Shown piece by piece: positions 24,039 to 32,641 of a stretch of DNA of 64,000 nucleotides. The position numbers and the translations under genes are program-made. Position 1 is the first letter of the stretch. Every line of letters starts with the position of its first letter. The DNA is taken from contig NZ_MQUC01000003.1 of assembly GCF_002994045.1 (NCBI RefSeq), positions 1,278,501 through 1,342,500 of the forward strand, read 5' to 3'. The notes beneath the pieces were generated by a model. The model did no database searches. It had not been told where the DNA came from and saw only the letters and a program-made list of their open reading frames with translations. This DNA comes from Nonlabens agnitus. Lineage in GTDB: Bacteria > Bacteroidota > Bacteroidia > Flavobacteriales > Flavobacteriaceae.

Positions 24039-24212
24039 ATGATCTCGTTTTCTAACAAATTTGATTCACAAAGAATATTTTTGATAAATATAGAACTGCG
24101 GATACGTAAACACTATCAACGCATTACCATCAAAACAATTACAGCTATAGACAAATGGCTGGATCACAAAACGTCGCCTTACAGCGATGCTCAAAACAAG
24201 AAATATGAGTAA
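24039..24212 (+). CDS. Possible small protein between serC and serA
   Basis: A 57-codon reading frame starts with ATG six bases after the serC stop and ends in TAA overlapping the start of serA by eight bases (ATGAGTAA). The deduced protein is basic and protein-like (ELRIRKHYQRITIKTITAID, KWLDHKTSPYSD). Spacing on both sides is exactly that of an operon gene, and it fills an otherwise empty 170-base gap. Family unknown; translation and conservation are not shown by the sequence alone. Confidence 0.4.
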   Translation: MISFSNKFDSQRIFLINIELRIRKHYQRITIKTITAIDKWLDHKTSPYSDAQNKKYE

Positions 24213-25164
24213 AAAGGTACTGGCCAATGATGGCGTTTCCCAAAGCGGAATAGATAAATTGAAAGCTAACGGTTATGAAGTCATAACTACAAATGTGGCT
24301 CAAGAGCAACTACAGGACTACATCAATAAGCATGAGATTGACGTGTTGCTCGTACGATCTGCGACTACCGCTCGTCAGGATCTTATTGACAACTGTCCTA
24401 GCCTTAAAATCATAGGTCGTGGTGGTGTAGGTATGGATAACATTGATGTACAATATGCTCGAGATAAAGGACTTAAAGTCATCAACACACCTGCAGCGAG
24501 TAGCGCTAGTGTGGCAGAACTTGTTTTTGCACACTTATATGGTGGTGTGAGGTTCTTGTACGATTCCAATAGAAACATGCCACTAGAAGGTGATAGTAAT
24601 TTTAAAGGATTGAAAAAAGCTTACGGCGCTGGTGTTGAACTGCGTGGCAAAACCATAGGGATTATCGGTATAGGACGTATAGGACAAGAAGTTGCTAAAA
24701 TCGCTGCTGGAGTTGGAATGAAAGTAATTGCTCACGATAGCTTTGCAGAAAAAGCACCAACCATTTCATGGAAACTTTTTGATGGTCAGGAAATCAAAGT
24801 AGAGATTCCGCTAGTGGAAAAAGAGGAACTGCTCAAAACATCAGATTTTGTTACACTTCACGTTCCTGCTCAAAAAGAATATGTCTTAGGGAAAAAAGAA
24901 TTTGCCATGATGAAAAAAGGAAGCGCTGTAGTTAACGCTGCTCGTGGTGGAGTCCTAGATGAAGTTGCACTGGTAGAAGCTCTAGAAAATGAGCATTTAA
25001 GTTTTGCAGCCTTGGACGTTTTTGAAAAAGAGCCTGCTCCAGAAGTTACCCTGATGATGAACAGTAAATTGTCACTTACACCTCACATAGGTGCGGCAAC
25101 TAATGAAGCTCAGGATCGTATAGGTGAAGAACTGGCAGATCAAATCATTGCCATTTTAGGATAA
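24205..25164 (+). CDS. serA: D-3-phosphoglycerate dehydrogenase
   Basis: A 319-residue D-2-hydroxyacid dehydrogenase. It oxidises 3-phosphoglycerate to 3-phosphohydroxypyruvate, the first step of serine synthesis. Seen: substrate-side RSATTARQDLID and GRGGVGMDNID, NAD-binding GIIGIGRIGQEVA (GxGxxG), and the catalytic set NAARGGVLDE (Arg), DVFEKEP (Glu) and TPHIGAAT (His). It is the short form without a C-terminal ACT domain, so serine feedback through ACT is not expected. Start MSKKVLANDG at 24205; an in-frame ATG at 24187 is possible. Terminator at 25187-25214. Confidence 0.94.
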   Translation: MSKKVLANDGVSQSGIDKLKANGYEVITTNVAQEQLQDYINKHEIDVLLVRSATTARQDLIDNCPSLKIIGRGGVGMDNIDVQYARDKGLKVINTPAASSASVAELVFAHLYGGVRFLYDSNRNMPLEGDSNFKGLKKAYGAGVELRGKTIGIIGIGRIGQEVAKIAAGVGMKVIAHDSFAEKAPTISWKLFDGQEIKVEIPLVEKEELLKTSDFVTLHVPAQKEYVLGKKEFAMMKKGSAVVNAARGGVLDEVALVEALENEHLSFAALDVFEKEPAPEVTLMMNSKLSLTPHIGAATNEAQDRIGEELADQIIAILG

Positions 25165-25186
25165 TTCTAGTCTGTATAGGATGACA

Positions 25187-25214
25187 ACGCACTTCGACAG
25201 AGGTGCGTTTTTTC
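25187..25214 (+). terminator. Rho-independent terminator after serA
   Basis: Stem ACGCACTTC / GAGGTGCGT with a 4-base loop, followed by T6. It lies 22 bases past the serA stop. Confidence 0.8.
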
Positions 25215-25313
25215 TTTCATAAAATCAACGTAGCTTAGATTATCTTTAATGACCTAAACCTATCTTACTGAAATTAAAATAGTTAACAGTTGTGATTTGT
25301 AAACTAAACGACC

Positions 25314-25688
25314 ATGATTAAACTCGTCAATAGAGAGAATCCAGATATTCTCGCCTTCATGATCAAAACCCAGATGGAACAAGAAGATGTGGACTGGCTG
25401 GTAGAACGCATTGACCAGAAATACTCGAGAACCAAAACTGCCGTGTCTCTCTATGTGAAATTTGAGGATTTTGAAGAACTTACCTTGAGCACTTATTGGG
25501 AATATTTTAAAATGCTGCTGGAATATGTAATTGACCTCATCAAATCGGTCAAAAAGGTGGCTGTAGTGACCGCTAACGCTGCCCTAAGAAAAAACTTAAA
25601 TATAGAGTTTATGTTGATCCCAACGGTTAGCTGTAAAACTTTTGATATTGAAGAAGATCATGAATCCCTTGAATGGCTTGAGAAGTAA
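25314..25688 (+). CDS. SpoIIAA-like (STAS-type) protein
   Basis: A 124-residue cytoplasmic protein resembling the SpoIIAA-like/DUF3478 group: a beta-alpha fold with VSLYVKFEDFEELTLSTYWE, YVIDLIKSVKKVAVVTANAA and a C-terminal SCKTFDIEEDHESLEWLEK, the pattern of these small proteins of unknown role. Length fits the group. No membrane segment or signal. Transcribed alone: terminator before it, a palindrome copy and an AT-rich stretch after it. Confidence 0.65.
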   Translation: MIKLVNRENPDILAFMIKTQMEQEDVDWLVERIDQKYSRTKTAVSLYVKFEDFEELTLSTYWEYFKMLLEYVIDLIKSVKKVAVVTANAALRKNLNIEFMLIPTVSCKTFDIEEDHESLEWLEK

Positions 25689-25734
25689 GCTGTGAACTAT
25701 TTTATGTTGAATTAAGAACTAGGCTTTAAATGTA

Positions 25735-25754
25735 TTCGCTTTCGCGAAAGCGAA
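25735..25754. repeat. Dispersed palindrome, intergenic
   Basis: Perfect 20-bp copy TTCGCTTTCGCGAAAGCGAA between the SpoIIAA-like and DUF937 genes. Confidence 0.95.
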
Positions 25755-25820
25755 ATAATATAATCTTCCTACAAAATACTTCCACGTTTATTTGTATTTT
25801 GACTCCCAAACCAACCCATT

Positions 25821-26462
25821 ATGGCTTCTATATTAGACCTTTTACAAACTGAAATGGGGCAAACGCTTATTCAAGGAGCTGCCCAAAAAACAAACACTTC
25901 ACCTGATAAGACAGCAAATGTCTTATCTCAGGCCATGCCGCTTATTCTAGGTGCGATGCAACGCAATGCAAAAACCCCAGAAGGTGCAGCGTCACTTTCA
26001 AACGCGTTGAGTGATTCACGACATAATGGTGGCGTGCTGGATATGTTGGGTGGATTATTTGGTGATGGACCAGGCAGTCCAGACGATCTAGAGCAAGATG
26101 GCGCTGGAATATTAAAGCATGTTCTAGGTGGCAAACAACCGCAAGTAGAAAGCGCGATATCATCTTCAAGTGGTGTGGACATGCAGTCTGTAGGCCAAAT
26201 CATCAAGATCGCCGCTCCTATCATTATGGGGCTTTTAGGTAAGCAAAAACAAGAACAACAGATAAGTCAAAACGGCATAGGTGACCTGCTGGGATCTGTG
26301 TTGGGTCAATCTGGTAGCCATGATCAATCCTTTTTAACCACCATTCTAGACGCAGATGGTGATGGTAGCATCATCGATGACGTTGCTGGAATGGTTCTAG
26401 GTGGCGACACAAAGAAAAAAGGTGGTTTAGGCGGTATGCTGGGTGGCCTTTTTGGAAAATAA
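25821..26462 (+). CDS. DUF937 family protein
   Basis: A 213-residue protein with the DUF937 layout: helical N-terminus MASILDLLQTEMGQTLIQGA with the Ala-rich NVLSQAMPLILGAMQRNAK, Gly-rich linker, and a C-terminal calcium-loop-like segment DADGDGSIIDDVAGM followed by GGLGGMLGGLFGK. The family is widespread and has no assigned function. The Asp-rich loop resembles an EF-hand/dockerin loop, which may be coincidence. The next gene (DUF6146 lipoprotein) starts six bases after the stop, so the two are co-transcribed. Confidence 0.85.
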   Translation: MASILDLLQTEMGQTLIQGAAQKTNTSPDKTANVLSQAMPLILGAMQRNAKTPEGAASLSNALSDSRHNGGVLDMLGGLFGDGPGSPDDLEQDGAGILKHVLGGKQPQVESAISSSSGVDMQSVGQIIKIAAPIIMGLLGKQKQEQQISQNGIGDLLGSVLGQSGSHDQSFLTTILDADGDGSIIDDVAGMVLGGDTKKKGGLGGMLGGLFGK

Positions 26463-26468
26463 TAGATC

Positions 26469-26891
26469 ATGAAGATAGTTGCTGGAGTACTTACTTTCTT
26501 TATTGTAATTGTGATGCTGTCCAGCTGTGGTGGCACCAGTGAAGCTTCTGGAAGTACAGAAAATGATAGTGTCTATCTAGAAAAGTCTGATACGATACGT
26601 ATAGCTAACGATAGTCTGGAATATGAGGTCATCATTATTGAGCCAGGTTTCAACTCCTGGCTGGCGACGCAACCACCACGTGGTTATCGATCACAAAGCT
26701 CTATGGATATCATCAATGATTTTAAGATCCCTTTGTATAACTTGAGAGTAAATCAACCATTACAGTACGATCCCAACCTGTATCCATTCCGTATCGATTA
26801 TGATACTTCTGTTGATTACGGCTATGAGGTGACTTACTTACTGTTTAATTACTTTAAATTCTTTGAGGAGCGGTTTAATCAACGCTTGTAG
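26469..26891 (+). CDS. DUF6146-type lipoprotein
   Basis: A 140-residue lipoprotein: signal MKIVAGVLTFFIVIVMLSSC with lipobox LSSC, Ser/Gly/Glu-rich linker, then the body with EYEVIIIEPGFNSWLATQPP, RGYRSQSSMDIINDF and FRIDYDTSVDYGYEVTYLLF, the pattern of the flavobacterial DUF6146 family. Function unknown. Sits between the DUF937 and DUF6787-like genes with gaps of 6 and 14 bases, one transcription unit. Confidence 0.75.
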   Translation: MKIVAGVLTFFIVIVMLSSCGGTSEASGSTENDSVYLEKSDTIRIANDSLEYEVIIIEPGFNSWLATQPPRGYRSQSSMDIINDFKIPLYNLRVNQPLQYDPNLYPFRIDYDTSVDYGYEVTYLLFNYFKFFEERFNQRL

Positions 26892-26905
26892 ATTATTTTT
26901 GCAGC

Positions 26906-27427
26906 ATGCAAAGACTTAAAGAACGCTGGGAAATAGATAAAAACTGGCAACTCATCTATATTTTTCTAGGAATCATAGGCCTTCTCGCCTGTGGTTTTTT
27001 TGTGGCTCGCAAGATCATTCCCAACACTTTTGAGGATGTAATGTATGAGTACCTATTTGTCTTAGGTGTTACGATCGTCAATGCTTATATCTTCTACCTT
27101 ATAGCGATGTGGCTCTTCAAAAAATTGGGGCCAAAATGGAACGTCGAGTATCGCTGGGAATTGATTGCCATCTTTATTGTTTTTGCCATTACAGGATCCG
27201 CATCGGCACGATTGTCTGGACCGGTTTTAGAATGGATAGGCCTGGATAGAGATACCACAAGCGGTTGGATTTTCTGGCCGTTACGATTATTAATCATTTT
27301 CCCTTTTTATCAGGTATTGTTGGTATTTATGGGTTGGCTTTTTGGCCAATTTGACTTTTTCTGGAAGTTTGAAAAGAAAATGTTAGCCAGATTCGGAATC
27401 CAACTGGATAAAGAGAGCGATAATTAG
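26906..27427 (+). CDS. DUF6787-like integral membrane protein
   Basis: A 173-residue membrane protein with four hydrophobic segments (about residues 15-34, 48-69, 83-101 and 125-150). The N-terminus QRLKERWEIDKNWQLIYIFL and the following pattern match a flavobacterial family of small membrane proteins (DUF6787 type) of unknown role. Last gene before the tRNA; no terminator is seen between it and the tRNA promoter. Confidence 0.6.
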   Translation: MQRLKERWEIDKNWQLIYIFLGIIGLLACGFFVARKIIPNTFEDVMYEYLFVLGVTIVNAYIFYLIAMWLFKKLGPKWNVEYRWELIAIFIVFAITGSASARLSGPVLEWIGLDRDTTSGWIFWPLRLLIIFPFYQVLLVFMGWLFGQFDFFWKFEKKMLARFGIQLDKESDN

Positions 27428-27438
27428 TTGAAAATCGC

Positions 27439-27468
27439 TTTTGGCTTTTTAAAAATGCTTTATATTTG
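27439..27468 (+). promoter_or_regulatory. Promoter of the tRNA-Arg gene
   Basis: TATATTTG at 27461-27468 fits the TAnnTTTG -7 element, and TTTTGG about 17-19 bases upstream (27439-27444) fits the TTTG-like -33 element. The tRNA begins 28 bases later. Confidence 0.6.
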
Positions 27469-27496
27469 CAACCGCTTTGAAAGAAGTAGATTTTAG

Positions 27497-27569
<73 letters not shown>

Positions 27570-27571
27570 CG

Positions 27572-27604
27572 AAAGGCCCTCATGTTTTTGAGGGCCTTTT
27601 TTTA
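27572..27604 (+). terminator. Terminator of the tRNA-Arg gene
   Basis: An 11-bp stem AAAGGCCCTCA / TGAGGGCCTTT followed by T-run, three bases after the tRNA. Confidence 0.9.
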
Positions 27605-27727
27605 TGAAGTTAATCAAGATGGATTGAAGCAATTTTAAATTGTCAAGCTGACGTTTTTTTCTTCTAACTCCATTGACCAAGTGAAAAAAATTAGACCTTT
27701 TTTGACGCTTATATCATTATTTCATTC

Positions 27728-27735
27728 TAATTTTG
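27728..27735 (+). promoter_or_regulatory. Promoter -7 element of the efflux locus
   Basis: TAATTTTG fits TAnnTTTG, with TTTTTTGAC about 25 bases upstream. It lies 9 bases before the ATG at 27745 of the small exported protein and probably drives the efflux operon too. Confidence 0.5.
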
Positions 27736-27744
27736 CACGTTGAA

Positions 27745-28157
27745 ATGAAAAAATATCATTTTTCGTGTTTATTGCCGCTGCCATTTTGATGGCGGTAGGT
27801 TCGCTTTCCACGGCTAACCTTACTTCTTCTACATTTTCTGGATTAGCATCCATACTGGAGACAGAACATTCCATACATACTCAAGAAAATCAAGGTTTTG
27901 ACCATCATTTCTTGGGAAATTTAGAGCAAGAAAAGGAACTGGAATTAATCGCCGAAGAAGTTGAAGAGGAAGATTGGAGACAGTCCTATAAGTTAGCGAG
28001 AAAGGATCACTACAGTTTTGATTATTCGAATTCTAGTGAAGAAGTATTCGAGGTGCATAATGCTCCTGTTTCTGCCTCTAGAGCAATACAGCATTCCAAT
28101 GCACTTGCCTCTTCCTCGCCGCATATCTATTTACTACACAGTGTTTTTATAATATGA
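27745..28157 (+). CDS. Small exported protein ahead of the RND operon (start frameshifted)
   Basis: Not recognised. The frame as written can only start with GTG at 27765 (MFIAAAILMAVGSLSTANL), which cuts the signal peptide short. The natural start ATG at 27745 follows a promoter and is followed by A6; with A7 the protein would read MKKISFFVFIAAAILMAVGS, a perfect signal peptide. So one A appears to be missing. The mature protein is about 110 residues, with an acidic middle (LEQEKELELIAEEVEEEDW) and a His/Ser-rich end (SRAIQHSNALASSSPHIYLL). It precedes the adaptor gene by 125 bases, and a 28-bp dyad lies between. Probably an efflux-associated exported protein; the function is unknown. Confidence 0.55.
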
Positions 28158-28166
28158 TTATGGTCC

Positions 28167-28194
28167 ACCTAGTGATTTTATAAAATCAATAGGT
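28167..28194. promoter_or_regulatory. 28-bp inverted repeat upstream of the RND adaptor gene
   Basis: Two 14-bp arms meet without a spacer (ACCTAGTGATTTTA / TAAAATCAATAGGT) and match at 13 of 14 positions. No T-run follows, so it looks more like a repressor operator (TetR or MarR type) than a terminator. It lies 10 bases past the preceding stop and 89 bases before the adaptor ATG. Confidence 0.45.
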
Positions 28195-28282
28195 CAACAT
28201 TCATGTATGCAAATTGACTCCAATAAGAGCCAGTTCATACCACCCATTTTTTTAATCATATTACATACAAACACTTAGTAAA

Positions 28283-29359
28283 ATGAAACAATTCCTATTG
28301 TTTTTAGGGCTCTGCACGATCTTAAGCAGTTGTACTCATAAAAAAGAAGAAGCACACGAATCCACTAAATATCTAGTAAGTAGTCCTATCCAGATGGATA
28401 CGGTCATCACGAAAGATTACATTAGCCAAATACATTCCATACGCAATATAGAGTTGAGAGCGCTGGAAAGAGGTTACCTCAAAAGCATCAATATTGATGA
28501 AGGGCAAACCGTCTCAAAAGGGCAGTCCTTGTTTAGAATCATGCCTAACGTTTATCAGGCCGAGTTGCAAAAAGCGCAGGCAGAAGCAAATGTTGCCAGA
28601 ATCGAGCTTAAAAACACCCAGCTATTATCAGACGGTAATGTAGTTTCTCCCAACGAACTAGCAATGTCAAAGGCAAAACTTGATAAAGCATTGGCCGAGG
28701 TTTCCATGGCTCAAATTCATTTAGGATTCACTAATGTAAAAGCACCGTTTGATGGTATCGTTGATCATTTAAGAGTTAGAGAAGGAAGTCTTTTGGAAGA
28801 AGGAGAATTACTTACTACACTCTCTGACAACAGTGAAATGTGGGTTTATTTTAATGTCCCAGAAGCTGAATATCTGGATTATGCCATGAGTAAGGATCAA
28901 GGCGATAAGAAGCATGTTCGTCTTTTAATGGCAAACAATAAAGAGTTCCCACATGAAGGTATCGTAAAAACCATTGAAGGTGAATTCAACAATGAAACTG
29001 GAAACATCGCTTTCAGAGCGACTTTTCCAAACCCAGAAGGAATTTTAAGACACGGTGAAACTGGTAGCGTATTGATGACCATACCTTTAACGAAGGCTAT
29101 CATCATTCCTCAAAAAGCAACCTTTGAAGTTTTAGACAAGCGTTTTGTATTTGTTATTGATGAAAACGGTATCGTACAACAACGTGAGATCACCGTTGGT
29201 ACAGAACTTCCCAATCTTTTTGTAGTAGAAAAAGGCCTTGCCACAACAGATAAGATTTTACTGGAAGGTATTCGACTTGTAAAAGCTGGAGATCATATTG
29301 AATATGATTTTGTACAGCCTAAAAAGTCCATCTCTTCACTAGACCTCTACGCAGAGTAG
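28283..29359 (+). CDS. RND efflux periplasmic adaptor (membrane fusion) subunit
   Basis: A 358-residue lipoprotein (signal MKQFLLFLGLCTILSSC) of the HlyD/AcrA membrane-fusion type. Order: beta-barrel/lipoyl half (IELRALERGYLKSINIDEGQ, TVSKGQSLFRIMP), alpha-hairpin (YQAELQKAQAEANVARIELK, MSKAKLDKALAEVSMAQIHL), second lipoyl half (VKAPFDGIVDHLRVREGSLL), beta-barrel (MWVYFNVPEAEYLDYAM) and membrane-proximal domain. It bridges the inner-membrane pump and the outer-membrane channel. First gene of a complete adaptor-pump-channel operon. Confidence 0.94.
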   Translation: MKQFLLFLGLCTILSSCTHKKEEAHESTKYLVSSPIQMDTVITKDYISQIHSIRNIELRALERGYLKSINIDEGQTVSKGQSLFRIMPNVYQAELQKAQAEANVARIELKNTQLLSDGNVVSPNELAMSKAKLDKALAEVSMAQIHLGFTNVKAPFDGIVDHLRVREGSLLEEGELLTTLSDNSEMWVYFNVPEAEYLDYAMSKDQGDKKHVRLLMANNKEFPHEGIVKTIEGEFNNETGNIAFRATFPNPEGILRHGETGSVLMTIPLTKAIIIPQKATFEVLDKRFVFVIDENGIVQQREITVGTELPNLFVVEKGLATTDKILLEGIRLVKAGDHIEYDFVQPKKSISSLDLYAE

Positions 29360-29380
29360 TTCCACCTAAAATATTAAGAG

Positions 29381-32300
29381 ATGTTCAGCAAGTTTATAAA
29401 ACGGCCAGTACTGGCCATAGTCATTTCTGTGATCATTGTTTTCACAGGACTTCTATCGATCAACAATCTACCAATTTCTCAATTTCCAGAAATTGCACCT
29501 ACCACGGTCAATATCTTTATCGCCTACCCAGGGTCCAGCGCAGAGGTTTTGGTAAATTCCACGCTAATCCCTTTAGAGACTGCCATTAATGGTGTTCAAG
29601 ATATGCGTTACATTGCTTCAGACGCCACCAGTGCTGGAGAAGGAACCATCAGAATTATTTTTGAACCAGGCACAGATCCTAATGAAGCTGTGGTTAGAGT
29701 TAAAACTAGAGTCGATCAGGTCATGCCTTTGTTACCTGAATTGGTCCAGCGTGAAGGAGTTATCATCACACCAGTCCAACCCAGTATGTTGATGTATGTC
29801 AACCTCTATAGCGATGCCAAGAAAAATGACGAGAAATTCCTTTACAACTATTCCTATACCACCATTATTCCTGAACTCCAGCGTATTAACGGTATCGCGA
29901 GTGCACAAATTTTAGGTAGTAGAAAGTATGCCATGCGCGTTTGGCTCAAACCTGATAGAATGCGAGCCTATAATGTTTCGGCAGAAGAGGTTCTCAAAGC
30001 CATGGAAGAGCAAAGCATCATTGCTAGACCTGGTAGATTGGGTCAAAGTTCTGGTATCAAATCGCAGTCTTTAGAATATGTGTTGTCGTTCCAAGAACGG
30101 TACAATAAAGAAGAGCAATACAAGGATATCATCATCAAGGCAAATGCAGAAGGTGAACTTCTCATGCTCAAGGATATTGCAGATGTAGAATTGGGCAGCG
30201 AGTTTTTTGATATTTACTCCAATCTGGATGGTAAGCCCTCAGCTTCTATCGTTTTGAAGCAAACCGTAGGAAGCAACGCAAGTGATGTCATCGATCAGGT
30301 GAAGTCTACCTTAAGAGATTTTGAAGCTTCTCTACCGCCAGGAGTCGAGTATAAAATCAGTTATGATGTCTCAAATTTCTTGGATGCTTCCATAGAGCAG
30401 GTCATTCATACCTTGCGGGATGCTTTCATCTTGGTAGCCATTGTGGTCTTTCTTTTTTTAGGTGACTGGAGATCTACCTTGATTCCTATTATAGCGGTAC
30501 CTGTTTCTTTGATTGGAGCATTTTTTGTCATGCAATTATTTGGACTCTCCATCAACCTGATCACTTTATTTGCTCTAGTACTCGCGATTGGTATTGTCGT
30601 GGATGATGCCATTGTAGTAGTCGAGGCAGTCCATGCCAAAATGGAAGAAGAGCATCTCAATCCCTACGATGCGGTCAAGAAAGTCATCAAAGAGATAGGC
30701 GGTGCAATTATCGCCATAACTCTAGTCATGGTCGCAGTGTTCATTCCTATTTCATTTATGTCTGGACCTGTTGGTGTATTCTATCGTCAATTCTCCATTA
30801 CCATGGCTGGTTCAATCATCATTTCGGCCATCGTGGCTTTGACACTTACACCCGTTTTATGCGCTATGATTCTTAAGAATAATCATGGTAAGCCTAGACA
30901 TAGATCTATCATGAATAGGTTCATCGACGCCTTTAACCGTGGTTTTGAAAAGCTGACTGGAAGATATATTAAGGTCTTGAGGCACATTGTCAATAGACGT
31001 GTAGTGACCTTTGGTATTTTGATAGCATTTTGTGTAGGCATCTTCTTGACTAACGAGGTATTGCCATCAGGCTTTATCCCTAATGAAGATCAAGGAACTA
31101 TCTATGCTATCATACAAACACCGCCAGGAGCAACACTAGAGCGTACAAATGAAGTCGCCCAAAACCTACAGCGCGTCTGTTCCAAAATTGATGGTGTAGA
31201 ATCTGTATCATCACTGGCTGGCTACGAGATCATGACTGAAGGTCGTGGATCCAACGCCGGTACTTGTTTGATCAACCTTAAACCCTGGTCAGAACGAGAA
31301 CATTCCGTTCATGAAATCATGGAAGAATTAGAAGAACAAAGCAAGGATCTAGGTGCCGTTATTGAATACTTTGAGCCGCCAGCAGTACCAGGTTTTGGTT
31401 CATCAGGTGGATTCTCCATGCGATTATTGGATAAGACCAACGGTACGGATTATCAGGAATTTGAAAGAGTGAACAATGAGTTTATGGACGCTTTACGCGA
31501 AAGAGAGGAACTCACAGGCCTCTTCACATTCTTTGCAGCTAACTATCCTCAAATAGAACTTAAAATCAACAATAAGGCAGCCATGCAAAAAGGAGTTACC
31601 ATCGGTAACGCCATGGAAAATCTGAATATTTTGATTGGTAGTACCTATGAGCAAGGATTCATTCGTTTCGGTAGGTTCTTCAAAGTGTATACTCAAGCAG
31701 GTCCTGAGTACCGTAGGTTATTCTCAGATCTTGAGAAACTATTTGTGAAAAATGAAGAAGGTGAAATGGTTCCATATTCATCCTTCATGACCATGGAAAA
31801 GAAACTGGGACCCAATGAGATCACTCGTTACAATCTTTATAATTCAGCTTCCATACGTGGATTGCCTGCCAAAGGATTCACCAGTGGTGACGCCATCGCT
31901 GCTATCAACGAGGTCGCAAAGGAACAGTTACCGCGTGGTTATGACATTGCCTATGAAGGATTGTCTTATGATGAGGCTAATCGTGGTAGTGAGTCCATCT
32001 ACATTTTTGGGGTCGTGTTACTGTTTGTCTATTTCGTTCTTGCAGCACAATATGAAAGCTTCATATTACCATTAGCCGTTATTTTCTCCTTGCCGGTTGG
32101 TGTATTTGGATCTTTTGTATTACTCAAATTTATGGGCCTTGCCAATGATATTTATGCGCAAATCGGCTTGATCATGCTGGTAGGACTTTTAGGAAAGAAC
32201 GCCGTTTTGATCGTTGAATTTGCCGTCCAAAAAAGACGTGAAGGTGCTAACATTCTAGAAGCGGCTATTGAAGGTGCAAGAATGAGATTCCGTCCTATTT

Positions 32301-32641
32301 TGATGACTTCCTTTGCCTTTATCGCAGGTTTGATACCGTTGGTAATTGCTCATGGTGCAGGTGCGATAGCAAATAAAACCATAGGTGGATCTGCCCTAGG
32401 TGGAATGCTATTGGGAACTCTGGTAGGAGTTCTGGTCATACCAGGATTGTATTTCATATTCGGTTCTTGGGCAGATGGAAAATCACTCATTAAGAATGAA
32501 GATTACGAGACCGTGTCTCAATCATTCATTAGAAACAGTGAAGAGCAATACGACGCAAAACAAGACATCAGTAAACTACGCAGATTGATGAAAAAGCTGA
32601 AGTCTAAAATCAAAAACGATAAAGTTGAAGACCATGATTAG
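29381..32641 (+). CDS. RND multidrug efflux pump (AcrB/HAE1 type)
   Basis: A 1086-residue RND permease with twelve membrane helices and two large periplasmic loops. N-terminus MFSKFIKRPVLAIVISVIIV and the proton-relay pair in IGIVVDDAIVVVEAV (Asp about 407-408, the same positions as in E. coli AcrB) are intact, as are the second-half motifs FGVVLLFVYFVLAAQYESF and GLIMLVGLLGKNAVLIVEFA. It expels hydrophobic or amphiphilic compounds using the proton gradient. Longer than AcrB by a charged C-terminal tail of about 40 residues. It overlaps the channel gene by 8 bases. Confidence 0.96.
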   Translation: MFSKFIKRPVLAIVISVIIVFTGLLSINNLPISQFPEIAPTTVNIFIAYPGSSAEVLVNSTLIPLETAINGVQDMRYIASDATSAGEGTIRIIFEPGTDPNEAVVRVKTRVDQVMPLLPELVQREGVIITPVQPSMLMYVNLYSDAKKNDEKFLYNYSYTTIIPELQRINGIASAQILGSRKYAMRVWLKPDRMRAYNVSAEEVLKAMEEQSIIARPGRLGQSSGIKSQSLEYVLSFQERYNKEEQYKDIIIKANAEGELLMLKDIADVELGSEFFDIYSNLDGKPSASIVLKQTVGSNASDVIDQVKSTLRDFEASLPPGVEYKISYDVSNFLDASIEQVIHTLRDAFILVAIVVFLFLGDWRSTLIPIIAVPVSLIGAFFVMQLFGLSINLITLFALVLAIGIVVDDAIVVVEAVHAKMEEEHLNPYDAVKKVIKEIGGAIIAITLVMVAVFIPISFMSGPVGVFYRQFSITMAGSIIISAIVALTLTPVLCAMILKNNHGKPRHRSIMNRFIDAFNRGFEKLTGRYIKVLRHIVNRRVVTFGILIAFCVGIFLTNEVLPSGFIPNEDQGTIYAIIQTPPGATLERTNEVAQNLQRVCSKIDGVESVSSLAGYEIMTEGRGSNAGTCLINLKPWSEREHSVHEIMEELEEQSKDLGAVIEYFEPPAVPGFGSSGGFSMRLLDKTNGTDYQEFERVNNEFMDALREREELTGLFTFFAANYPQIELKINNKAAMQKGVTIGNAMENLNILIGSTYEQGFIRFGRFFKVYTQAGPEYRRLFSDLEKLFVKNEEGEMVPYSSFMTMEKKLGPNEITRYNLYNSASIRGLPAKGFTSGDAIAAINEVAKEQLPRGYDIAYEGLSYDEANRGSESIYIFGVVLLFVYFVLAAQYESFILPLAVIFSLPVGVFGSFVLLKFMGLANDIYAQIGLIMLVGLLGKNAVLIVEFAVQKRREGANILEAAIEGARMRFRPILMTSFAFIAGLIPLVIAHGAGAIANKTIGGSALGGMLLGTLVGVLVIPGLYFIFGSWADGKSLIKNEDYETVSQSFIRNSEEQYDAKQDISKLRRLMKKLKSKIKNDKVEDHD

